Source: Sclerurus mexicanus (Eukaryota > Chordata > Aves > Passeriformes > Furnariidae). Taken from it: a stretch of DNA of 64,000 nucleotides. The translations under genes and the position numbers were made by a program. Below the pieces are notes generated by a model. The model was not told the DNA's origin. It ran no database searches and worked only from the letters and a program-made list of their open reading frames with translations. Below, one piece after another: positions 1-9,900 of this stretch (position 1 is its first letter; every line of letters begins with the position of its first letter). The stretch is from positions 1,651,368-1,715,367 of the forward strand of contig VWZF01005854.1 in assembly GCA_013396755.1 (NCBI GenBank), written 5' to 3'.

Positions 1-1141
1 AGGACAGTTACTTTGATGTGGCATTCCACTGTTCATTTTTGTTAAAGATGTATCAGAAAAGCCTTGTTTGCATGCTGATTTGCCTCTTCAAACAGCTCTG
101 CTGCTTCCTCCATAATGCTTTCTCTTTCTGGTCTTTTTCCTGCTGGTCTGAATAATTAGTTCTCTGGGGAGATCAAGTCTTTTCTTGCTTACTAGTATTG
201 GAACAGGGAATATCTGAACTAATCCCATGGTACCCCCGATAACGTTCCCTTTGACATATCGGAGATTCTTTATGGAGCATTATGTGACCCTTCCTGTAGA
301 CAAATGCATGTCAGATGTGCCACGTGAAACATTTACAAGCTCCAGCTAAATCCATTTATGTTTATCACTCAGTGGAGCAGGACTTCCACAGTGGTATCTC
401 CTCAGCAATCGCGTCTGATAAGCTGCTATGTAAAGAGCAGGATGCCAATGTGGATGCGAGCTCCGTACTCCTGCCTGGGTGGCCATAACAGATGGTCTAC
501 AGTGGAACTTCAATCACACAAAAAAACGTGAAGTGGCACAAATCTGAGTCACTGGTACAAAATATCTGTTTTGGAGGACTCTTGACTGCTGTTCTGACTG
601 TCTGGGTGCTGAAAAGCAGAGTGCCAAACTGGTGAGGAGCTGGCCCTGAAAATTCCTTTCCAGCTATGTTTTGAAAAGGCCTTTTGTAGGACAGTAAGCC
701 AGTGGAACTTTTAAAAAGGACAGGCTTGTCTTGTACGTTTGACAGCAACGGAGAAACACTGATCAAAAGAACTTACTGCTTGTCAATCTCCAGGAAGGGC
801 TGCAGGTACTGACTGTGCACATATTTTCATATCTGTGCCCACACACTTGTATGGGAGATGTTGGTCCTGTGAATTTTATCTGATGAAAGTTAATTTTTAT
901 TCTTGCAAATTGGTATTATATGTATTTATACAAACATATATAAGCATACAGATACACATCTATGTAAAACACCTGTAGTACCTAGTTCTTTCTCCATCTC
1001 TGCTTGGAATTCACTTATCCATTTTTAAAGTAGCAATTTTTACAAAATGAAGACTAAACAGAGGAGGAGGATAAGTGCCCCTTTGAAATATTATCAGTTT
1101 TACATTCCTATCTTATGTTGTGCTCTTAAACCTCCTCACAG

Positions 1142-1239
1142 ATGAGGACTTCACAGATTAAAGTTGGAAAAAGAAGGCGACCTGGAAATAAATGGGAAGC
1201 CTACTCTGTAAAATCTGATGGGAAAGTGAAACAGAAAAG
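1142..1239 (+). other. Exon-like island, possible unannotated exon
   Basis: A 98-base segment is preceded by a pyrimidine-rich tract ending in ctcctcacag and followed by a near-perfect 5' splice site, AAAAG|GTAAGA, with GT at 1240-1241. Only one frame is open. It starts with ATG at 1142 and reads 32 codons plus two bases, rich in Lys and Arg, including KRRRPGNKWEAYSVKSDGK. I do not recognise this protein. Spliced to the PPP2R5E start exon it would stay in frame and add an N-terminal extension. It could equally belong to another transcript, or be chance. Both splice signals are visible; the function is unknown. Confidence 0.25.
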
Positions 1240-2479
1240 GTAAGATTTCTTTATTCACTGCTAAAGCCTGTATTTTTCTTGAATAGTTACCATCCAAACA
1301 CCTCGTGATATAAAACACATCATAAAAATGCTTTATACAATCAAAATGGACCAAATATACCACATGATGACCCTCTAAGAAATAAACTAGGCGAATGCAT
1401 TATTTACCAGCTTGTTCAGCTGTACTGAAGAACTAATTCTGTAGCTGTTACACAAAGCCAGAATGAGGAGTAAAAACCTCTGTGTGCACAGGACTTGGAC
1501 AGCAGTGTTGATTTTTATCCCTTCTGTGCCAGTTATTTTAACAGATACTCATATCACAGGCTTCAGTTTTAGATTTTTAGTGTTTTACAAAGATGGATTT
1601 CATCTCATACTGGGGAGACTCAGGCACAATCATGTAAAATGACTTGCTCAACTGCACCTGAAGTGCCAGTGTAGCCATCAGGCTGCGCTAGAACTTCCCT
1701 TCTGCAGAGGATGCTGACAATAACGTTATGAGCTGCTCGTTGCACTGTTCAGATCAAAAGCAGTACACAGGGCAGTGAATAAAACTGAGAATGAAAGTAT
1801 GTCACTGACAAACACAGCTAACAGAGTTAAGCACATATAACAGCAAAACTTGTACATCTGCAGGTTCCGTCCCTCACTGATGGGAAGTTATACTGTTTCT
1901 GCCAAATTTTACCTTATATTGGTGTAACCCCCTTCCACCCCCTACCTACATTCTTTGCTATCAATCCCTGCTTACATCCACATTATTTTAGCTGCTTTGG
2001 TTTAAGTGACTTTAAAGTTTTAAATATTTACAAGTATGTACAAATCTCTCTACTAAATTTAGATTTACAAAACCCTTCTGTAACCACGGCGTAGTTCAAT
2101 ATTAGTTTTGCTTTTTCAAATACAATTCTTGCAAGAAATGCAATTGATTCACAAAGGATGACAAATTCTACAGTTTTCTGACTTAACATCATGTGGACTG
2201 TTATTTCAAAATGTGTTTTGACTGCTTGATTGTCCAGCAGTAAAAATAAGGGCATAGCATTAAGGCTGTTGCAGGAAGTAATTTCTCAAGCGGCATTACT
2301 GTCTACTTAAAGGAGAAATAACTGGCTTGGTAGGTCAGCAGAAATGGATGCAGGGCTAAGACAGGTCAGCAAGATTGTGAATAGATCAGACTGACTCAAA
2401 AGTATTTGTATTGGTACGTGTGAACAGGAATGTGGTCTGTGACAGGCAGGACAGCAGATGCCGGCATTTTTGAGGCCTT

Positions 2480-2700
2480 AATTGTAGTAGTGTCCAGTCT
2501 TGGGTGCTACAACTCAAAAAAGGTGTGAATGATTTTGAGAGAACACAGAGACAAGAAATAAGCTTCATAAGAGGTTTAAAACTGTGCCACACAAGGAAGG
2601 ATTGAAATTAAGTGAAATTTGTCTCTGGGTAAAAAAATATAGGGGAAACTTGTTTCTTAACATATGAAGAGGCATTCCAAGAGATGAGAGGCAAAACTGC
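2480..2700 (+). repeat. Decayed CR1/L3-like LINE fragment
   Basis: The run gtccagtcttgggtgctac near 2490, followed by an A-rich stretch and later ggaaact-type words, follows the order of the conserved 3' part of CR1-family LINEs (gtccagttctgggctcct and onward). Divergence is high, so an old copy is likely. The ends are uncertain. It could be chance similarity; aligning it to CR1 and L3 consensus sequences would settle this. Confidence 0.4.
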
Positions 2701-3165
2701 TCATATCCATTAATTGTACTTCAGTGGCCATGAGCTTTTAACTAGTGTTCCAGGCTCCTCAGTGTGGACCAGGGAATTTAGCTGCCTGAAGATCAGTAAT
2801 TTTCAAAGTAGTTTGACAACAGTTTAAATCACTTTAAATTGAGTCGGACACAGTCCCACGCCCTCCGCTATGCCAGAAGCTGAGTCAAGAGCTGAGTGGG
2901 ACAACAGCTAGGTATCCTTTTTAGGATTAGTAATGCTGAGAGGGTTCTGTACCTGCATTAAAGGCGGGATATGACTGACCCACCAAAGCAACCAGCTCTC
3001 AAACTGCCTCTGAGCTCATTTCCCAAAAAAAAGACTCAGAGGGATTTGGTCACATCAATGAAAGAGGGCTGCTGCTCATATAAGTCACCTTTTATTTTTC
3101 TGTCAGAAATACAAGAGAAACAGTGTAGAGTATTTTCAAATATAAAAGCCATATTAACACCGTTA

Positions 3166-3602
3166 CAGAATCACAGCATCAATGAGGCTGGAAAAGATCT
3201 CTGAGATCATCAAGTCCAACCTATGACCCAACACCACCACGCCAACCAGACCCTGGCACTGAGTGCCACGTCCAGTCCTTCCTTAAATGCCTCCAGGGAC
3301 GGTGGCTCCACCACCTCCTCGGGCAGTCCATTTCAATGTCTAATCACCCCTTCTGTGAAGAAACTCTTCCAAATGCCCAAACTAAACCTCCCCTGGAGCA
3401 GCTTTAGGCTGTGTCCTCTTGTCCTGTCGCTTGTTACCTGGGAGAAGTGACCAACTTTCACCTGGCTACACTCTCCTCCCAGGGAGGTGTAGAGAGTGGT
3501 AAGGTCACCTCTGAGCCTCCTCTTCTCCAGGCTGAGCATCCTCAGCTCCCTCAGCAGCTCCTGGCAGGGCTTCTTCTCCACACCCTTCCCCAGCTCCATT
3601 CC
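3166..3602 (-). repeat. CR1 LINE fragment, 3' end, minus orientation
   Basis: Read on the + strand it begins with agaatcacagcatc, then gagatcatcaagtccaacct, and continues through typical reverse-complement CR1 3' sequence to about 3602 (ctcctcttctccaggctgag and cttccccagctccattccc). That order means the element points to the minus strand, with its 3' end at the left. It is about 440 bases long, so strongly 5'-truncated like most genomic CR1 copies. Open frames across it in several phases are fossil or chance reading. It ends about 200 bases before the PPP2R5E CpG island. A short AACC-rich stretch follows at about 3630-3690. Confidence 0.85.
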
Positions 3603-3849
3603 CTACAGCCGTCTGCTGCATTTTGGGCAGAACAAACCAACCAGCCAACCAAAACCCGAACCAAAGCCGTCAAACACCAAGCCACCAGGGAGATAAGCAA
3701 AATTCATGACATTCAACCATACTACCTACAAGCAGGCGTCGTGCCGGTCCCCTCCTTCCATAAATATACTTGAGAGGAAGAAAAATAAAAATTAAAAAAA
3801 GAAGATTAAGGGTGGTTGGGGCAGCGGCCCCGCGGCGGGCCCGGGGAGG

Positions 3850-3999
3850 NNNNNNNNNNNNNNNNNNNNNNNNNNNNNNNNNNNNNNNNNNNNNNNNNNN
3901 NNNNNNNNNNNNNNNNNNNNNNNNNNNNNNNNNNNNNNNNNNNNNNNNNNNNNNNNNNNNNNNNNNNNNNNNNNNNNNNNNNNNNNNNNNNNNNNNNNN
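3850..3999. other. Assembly gap (150 N)
   Basis: A run of 150 undetermined bases sits inside the GC-rich promoter and first-exon region. Open frames reading through it are artefacts. Gaps at GC-extreme promoters are common in bird assemblies, and the true missing length may differ from 150. Confidence 0.99.
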
Positions 4000-4160
4000 G
4001 AGGCCCCGCCGAGGCCGAGGCCTACAGGGCTCCTGCGCCGCCGCGGCAGCCACAGAGCCCGGCCAGCGCCGCACTCGGGCTCTGCCCGCCGCCAGGCACC
4101 GCTCCCCAAGGCCGCCGCCGCCTCCCTCCGTCTCCGGCTGCCGCACCCGGGAGCGCCAAG
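4000..4160 (+). other. PPP2R5E: PPP2R5E exon 1 (5' UTR), 5' end unseen
   Basis: The GC-rich sequence after the gap ends at a plausible 5' splice site, gccaag|gtaact, with GT at 4161-4162. The next good 3' splice site on this strand is just ahead of the PPP2R5E start codon at 6839. This makes it the likely non-coding first exon. There is no ATG in frame with the coding start. The frame leading into the coding start is free of stop codons from 4000 to 4160. The 5' boundary is hidden by the gap, and a different donor within the island is possible. Confidence 0.6.
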
Positions 4161-6831
4161 GTAACTCCGGCCCGGCCCGGCGGTGCGGGGAGGAGGAGGA
4201 GGAGGAGGAGCGGGGGGCTGCGGGAGGACATGTTCCAGCTGCGGAGATCCCGTCTGGAAATGACAGCCGGGAGCGGAGAATTGCGCCTCCGCTCCCCCTC
4301 TCCCCGCCGATATCCGTCGGTATTTTCGTGGCTCCCTTCCCCCCCGAGCCGTGGGGGGGCTGAGGGATGCGATGAGCGTGGCTTCGTATTTACCCAAACA
4401 CCCGGGGAATAAAGCGCAGGGAGCCGGGGCCGGGTTTGCAGCTTTTCCCCTCGCACACAATAAATAATCTCGGGCTTTATTCCCCCCCCCGCCACCGTCG
4501 GTGGAAACAAGAGTATTTCCCTGTGACAGCGAATGTTCATTTGGGGAGACGGAAAAAAAAAAAGATCAGTGTTTACTGTAACGTTGTTAGGCTGGATGGA
4601 GTCTTGTTGAATTAGAATTAGATGTTAATAATTTATAAAGCAGGTTAGGGAAACTGTTACTAAATTTACAGCGGGGAAGTGTCAGTAAAGCTCCTTGCTG
4701 ACACAATGATCCTGCAGTTTAAGTGATCTACTTTAGTCCCTGTCCATTATTATTGTTTCTTTTTTTTTTTTTTTGGTAATTTAATTTGGAGGGAGCGTGC
4801 AAACATTTCTGCAGGGATGGTTACACTTTAATGGTGCACGTGATGAGGAGGGGAAGCTTTCTGATGAGAGATGAAATAGGGCCAAGCCTGTTCACGTTTG
4901 GGGAATGTATTTTTGCTGATATTTCCAGAATTTGGTTTATGTAACAGGTAACTTTGTATGTTTTTTGGCGGACTGTTGCAATCTTGGAAGTGGGTTGCTA
5001 AAGCACAGGCCATTCTATTTCAGTTTATCTGACTTTTTTATTTATTAATCTTGGCCGGGGCCTGAATGCCCTGGTGATGGTGGCATTTTTTTTTTTTTCG
5101 CCCATATGATAAACAAGACCAGTTTAAGGTACGGGTTCATGTTGCTGATAGTATATTATATTTAGAAAGCCTAAGCTGGTAGTGAAAGAATACCTCAGGA
5201 GAAATCAAAAAGATGGAATAAGGTGTTTTCATTATTGTAATGCCAGCTGCACAGTTCAGCTTCTGAGTGCTGCACATGGTTCCTCGAAGAAGCTGTGGAG
5301 TTTATGCTCCTATTTTTGATAGATTTAGTGCACCTATATGCGATTTTGCATTAAATGGTTCTAATCTTTCGGAGCTTGTTTACACTGTTGCAACAAATCA
5401 TGCTTTCGAAAGCTTTTCTTACAAAAGACAAGCCCAAATAATGCGTTTCAGTGGGTTTAGTAATTTATGAAGCAAATGAGTAATCAAATATTTTAATAAA
5501 AATAAGTACTCGAAAGCGTTCTCTATGTCGTGGAATCAACTTCTTGAAGCAGCATAGGAGTCACTTTGGTAATTGAAGTCAACAGACATTGAGGATGAGT
5601 AATGCTTTCCAAGGACACGTTCTAAGACCCTGATCCTGCCAATGCTTATGGCCGATGCTTAACTTTGCACGGGTGTGTGGCCTGGCTGAAATCAGCAGAG
5701 CTGCTCTCGCTAATGATCGTGTCATTAATGCAGATGGGGCTGCTGCTTTCAAGGGAGCTGCACAGCCTGGTGAAGTTAACTGTGCACAGAGCTGCTTCAA
5801 ACATGTAGGCCTGAATTCCTCCTGTCTCCTTTCTCTTGGGTATTACTCATGTATTTCATCAAGATCTGATGAGTCTTTGTAACAGGCAGGACAAGACCGG
5901 TAAATACAATAAGCGAATGGATTAATTTGCTGTTTTAAGTGTTTCCTAGTAGTATGGAGTCAGCTACAGGAGTACTACCAAGGCAGGTTTTGTAGGAAGA
6001 TGCAATGCTTATTGCTTACACCAGCTGAAGTTGAGAAACAAACAAACTTCTGCTTGCAGAAGCCTTTTTTGGCTCTCTGCCTCTCCCTGCAAACCTTGTC
6101 TGGCTTGTGCCCTTAGAACAGTTACAGCTACCACGCTGCTGGTCATACAGAAGTGCCAGAACGTGGAATAACTACAACTAAAGAGGCTCACAGAAAGATA
6201 ACTGAGTACTTCTAAAATGGAGAATAAAAAAAGGGACTATGTGGTATTTGTCAGTGCAAGTGAAATTGTGAAGCATAGCAGTACTTTTTGCTATACTTTC
6301 TTGAATTTCTCTTAAATCTTGTATGTAGATATGGCAAATAAAGAGAATTTTTCTTCTGTCGTTTTTTTTTTAATCCTGTGCATATTGGTGACTTTAATGC
6401 CAAAACCCCCCATTTATACCTTTTTGTGTACCCGTTCTTTAGCACGCATGGTCCCTTGCAGAATGAATTGAAAATACTTCCTCCGAAAGAATACATAGTT
6501 TGAGACTACAGTCCTATGTCAGGTCTACAGGTGTATGAATTCTGGTGACATAATGATGTCAGCATTAGATCTGAATTTTTCCTGTTGCAGGATTTTTGGT
6601 AAATGGGAGACAAAGGAAAAAAGAATGAGCAAGATGAATTATTACACTAATAATTGAGCTCCTTTAAGTTTATTTCATACAATGTGTTAATGTATCAGTG
6701 AGTTAAATCTCTTTATCTGGGTGAGTTGTCAACACGAGAGTGGTGCAGAAAGAAGACATTGGGGAAGCTTAGGTTAATCTTCACCCATTTTTCTCATTTG
6801 AAATATGTTCCTAACCTTTGTTTTCCTTCAG
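4161..6831 (+). other. PPP2R5E: PPP2R5E intron 1
   Basis: About 2.7 kb, GC-rich for its first 300 bases and AT-rich afterwards. It has a T-run at about 4760-4775 and no recognised repeat or RNA gene. Short open frames read as chance. It ends at ttttccttcag, with a second AG three bases later (see the acceptor entry). Confidence 0.65.
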
Positions 6832-6834
6832 TAG
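6829..6834 (+). promoter_or_regulatory. PPP2R5E: Tandem NAGNAG 3' splice site of exon 2
   Basis: The acceptor reads ccttcagtagggatatg. CAG (6829-6831) and TAG (6832-6834) are both usable AGs, so the exon may begin at 6832 or 6835. The three-base difference lies upstream of the start codon and changes only the 5' UTR. The first AG has the better pyrimidine context and CAG is normally favoured. Confidence 0.5.
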
Positions 6835-6838
6835 GGAT

Positions 6839-6995
6839 ATGTCCTCAGCACCAACTACTCCTCCATCAGTGGATAAAGTAGACGGATTTTCTCGGAAGTC
6901 CGTCAGAAAAGCCAGACAGAAGAGGTCACAAAGCTCCTCCCAGTTTAGGTCTCAGGGCAAGCCTATCGAGTTAACTCCCCTGCCTCTGCTAAAAG
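6839..6995 (+). CDS. PPP2R5E: PPP2R5E coding exon 2: start codon, residues 1-52
   Basis: Encodes the N-terminus of B56-epsilon, the regulatory B' subunit that gives protein phosphatase 2A its substrate choice. The product begins [20 protein letters not shown] and ends PLPLLK, which I recognise as the vertebrate B56-epsilon N-terminus. It is Ser/Thr-rich, then basic and Ser-rich at residues 20-40 ([19 protein letters not shown]). This variable, probably flexible tail precedes the HEAT-repeat core. The start at 6839 has G at -3 and T at +4, a moderate context. An upstream TTG-initiated reading is only intron sequence. The exon is 157 bases and ends in phase 1 at AAAAG|GTAAGA. Confidence 0.96.
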
Positions 6996-9900
6996 GTAAG
7001 ATCAAATACGGGATTAAATAAATAAATGGTTTTACTCTACAGCCAACTTCTGAACCCAATGTATTCTATTGTAAGAAATTGCAGGGTCGTTTTGCCAACA
7101 TTGAGAATTGTTCCATGCCAGAAATACATGTATTTAAGCTCTACAAAATATTTTATCTGTGACTTGAGGGTGTGCTAATTGTTTGCAATACTTTTGAAAG
7201 CTTTAAATGGTGATGTTAACCCGTACCATGACTTGAATTTTCAAGGCACTCAGGCTGTGTGTGAGAGTATTTTAGTTTATGAATCCTCAGCTGTTGACAT
7301 AAATGAGCAGTAATTGTGGTAAGGGCAAACAGACTTGTGAGCAGAGTGAAACTGGTTTTTAGTATCTTTCCTTGACATGTGGATCTGCAGCCTGTGACAG
7401 TGGTGCCAGCTGCAGCTCACAGGGGTGTTTTGATTGTCCTACAGCAAGCGAGGGGGTAGGACCCCCTCTCATACCATGTGTGGGTGGATAGCTCCCAGCT
7501 CCTCGGTTTTGAAATCAAAAGGTCCCATGAGCTGCAGCCTCTCAAGGGGCAAGATGCTGCCAGTCTGGTCTTAGGCAAGACCCTACTGTTTGAGATCCTG
7601 CATATCTCAGCTCCAGCTGAATTTCTGCTGGCAGATTTAACCATTTGAGAAAGAAAATCATGATCCAGGATACTCCTCTTAAAAGAATGCCAACATCTGT
7701 TATATCTTGAATGCTTTAATCCCAGTTATCACTGAATTGGAGTACAACTCCAGGGACCAAAAGCACCTCTCAGAATTAATGTAAGGAAGGGGAAATCACC
7801 TTTCAGAACTCTTTCTTTAGCACTGCATTTTCAAGTGGTTTATTTACTTCTGTGGTTTGTTTTTTTTCATGGCTATTCTTCACTTCTGCCATACGTAGTG
7901 AAAATAAGCGTAGTTGGTGCTGATAATTCTGGAAAATAGCAAGTTGAATATTATGTCTGTCCCTTTTTTTGCTTTGTTCACAAATATATTTCCCACATTC
8001 TCTCGTCTACCTGTTTGTCAAATTTGTTAATGAGAGTATCGAAATATGTAATAAATGTGTGACTGCGCTTTGGTTTAGTTCTTAACCCAGCTTCTTCATA
8101 AAAAGATAGAAGTTACAAAATAAAACCAAACCTGAAACCAACCCTCACAAAAACACTCACAGCCTGTTTTTTAGTTTAGTCAAAAGTAGGATTCTAAAAT
8201 TAGTTCTGATGGACTTGTCCTTAAAATATTGTGGGCTTCTTCCTGTGGACTACCTGTAAGAATGCACAAATGGCCATCCTGGGTGAAAGGAAAGCTCCAT
8301 CCAGCCTCCTGCACTGGGCCTGATAGTGTCTGACATGGATTCAGTATTTCTCGGTTTAGGATTGATTGGTGCCAGTGGATTTGATTTTGTAGTCTCCAGT
8401 GAATGATATTTGTGATTCTTTTGGTTGTCCTGTGCAGGGCCAAGGATTGAACCTTGTGCATTCCTTCCAACTCAGGATATTCTGTGACTCTTTGAAATTC
8501 TCTTGCTGTTTTGTGACAGTATAATAAAGAGCCAATACTTCTTCAAAATAATCCCAAAGCTCAGTTTTACACTTTTCCAGGCAATTTTTGTTACGTGGGT
8601 TATTTTGTACCAGTTGCTGCCCTTCAGAAGTTGACAGGAGTTTATCCTTTGTCTTAAACAATGGGATTATTGGAAAACATTGTGATTTGTGTTTGTGTAA
8701 ATGAAGAAATTGATGTTATAATTATTTCATTCTGTTTTGCTGTCCCGTTCAGGGAGCAAACAAGGCATGGGCATAGGCACAGGAAAAACTCAGCTTGTGT
8801 GTGAGGACCTGGCCTTGCAGAAGCACAGGCATATGCAGGTGCTTAGTTTTACTGGTGCAGCCAGTCCCATGGATTGAGATATAAAACTATAATAAGATAA
8901 AACAAACAGATGGGGAGCAGAGAGTGTTGGTGAGACATTTATGATTAGTGTCATAATGAGTTACAGCGGCCCAGCTTCAAATTAAGAATCTGATCCTGTG
9001 AGTTAGTTTTCCCTGTTTGCCTTAATGCGGATTCCCAGAGGCACAGGGATCTACCTGTGCAGATTAATTTGTGGGATTTGGCTCTAACAGTCTATGTGAA
9101 ACAGCAGTGGTACTGGTCCCTAGTGAAGGGACACTGGCAGCTAAACTCATGCTGCTCTTTGGAAATATTCTTGACCTACCTTAACATTTGTAACATTCAG
9201 AATTATTAAACCTGAAAGAAGTGAGGAAATTATTTTCTCCTGCATTTTTTGTGCTTTACTCGACCAAATGAAAGTCCTGATTTTTTTATAATTCTTAGGC
9301 TTACACTTGCCTTCAAACAAGTGACCAGTCTTCTTCCTTCTGTCCAGTAACCATATGATTTCCAGTTTTATCCTTACTGTTTAGTCTTTTGAACCAAAAT
9401 AGAGAAGAGATTTCAGCAAAATAGCTTTTTGAAGTCTCAGAAAAATTAACTTAGTTGGGACATCTACAGTTGCTAAGCTTAAGCTTCCTAGTTTGGGTAA
9501 ATTTCAAGTTTAATTTAACCTCTTCAGAAATATTTCAGTATAGTAAATTTTTAGAGGACAGTCTTCAAATTTATATTCATCAGATGTATTTCATATCCAT
9601 GATGGAGGGGTTTTGCTGACAAAAACATACATGCTGTGCATCCTTCTATTTTTTATTTTATGACTATATAGCATATTGACATTGGCAGGCTGCCTTATCT
9701 CATGCTGCAGTTTATGGACCTCAGTATCTTCTCTGATTGCAGGAATCATGTATGCAGAAAACTGGGTAACTGCTTCGTCCATTCTTTGCAAGTTTTTATA
9801 CTATGCCTGTCACCATAATGATTTGAGCACCTTCCAGTAGTGTATTAAGTGACGTGACTACACATCTGTCACATCTTATCTGCTCTCGTTCCTTTCCCTG

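Larger units (their letters stand above)
1..3165. other. Intergenic DNA upstream of PPP2R5E
   Basis: AT-rich sequence with no convincing gene. Open frames on both strands are short and do not resemble a protein I know. A TA-rich patch lies at about 917-965. Two things inside are listed separately: an exon-like island at 1142-1239 and a decayed CR1-like stretch at about 2480-2700. In mammals WDR89 lies on this side of PPP2R5E (from memory), but I see no WD-repeat coding sequence here. Confidence 0.6.
3818..4495 (+). promoter_or_regulatory. PPP2R5E: CpG-island promoter of PPP2R5E
   Basis: Composition changes abruptly from an A-rich tract (about 3780-3806) to extreme GC with dense CpG. It returns to AT-rich after about 4500. 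The region has the CCCCGCC core of an Sp1/KLF site at about 4004 and many CCG/CGG words, but no clear TATA box, as expected of a broad housekeeping promoter. Position and direction fit the coding start exon at 6839. The transcription start cannot be placed because 150 bases inside are N. A GGA repeat at about 4191-4210 and a nine-C run at about 4482-4490 lie on the downstream side. Confidence 0.8.

Noticed and set aside
3333..3773. Open frames of 66-120 codons on both strands
   Set aside because: They largely lie on a 5'-truncated CR1 copy, with the longest running on into flanking sequence; they reflect fossil or antisense transposon sequence and chance, not host genes.
3760..3775. TATA-like word (ataaatata) before the CpG island
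   Set aside because: It lies outside the island in A-rich repeat-flanking sequence. The promoter looks like the TATA-less CpG type and the true start is hidden by the gap.
3670..4540. Long open frames on both strands over the CpG island, up to 222 codons
   Set aside because: They read through 150 N and extremely GC-rich sequence where stops are rare. They contain no recognisable domain and overlap each other in several frames.
6818..6838. Upstream extension of the PPP2R5E reading frame from a TTG
   Set aside because: These bases are the pyrimidine tract and acceptor of intron 1. The family start is the ATG at 6839.
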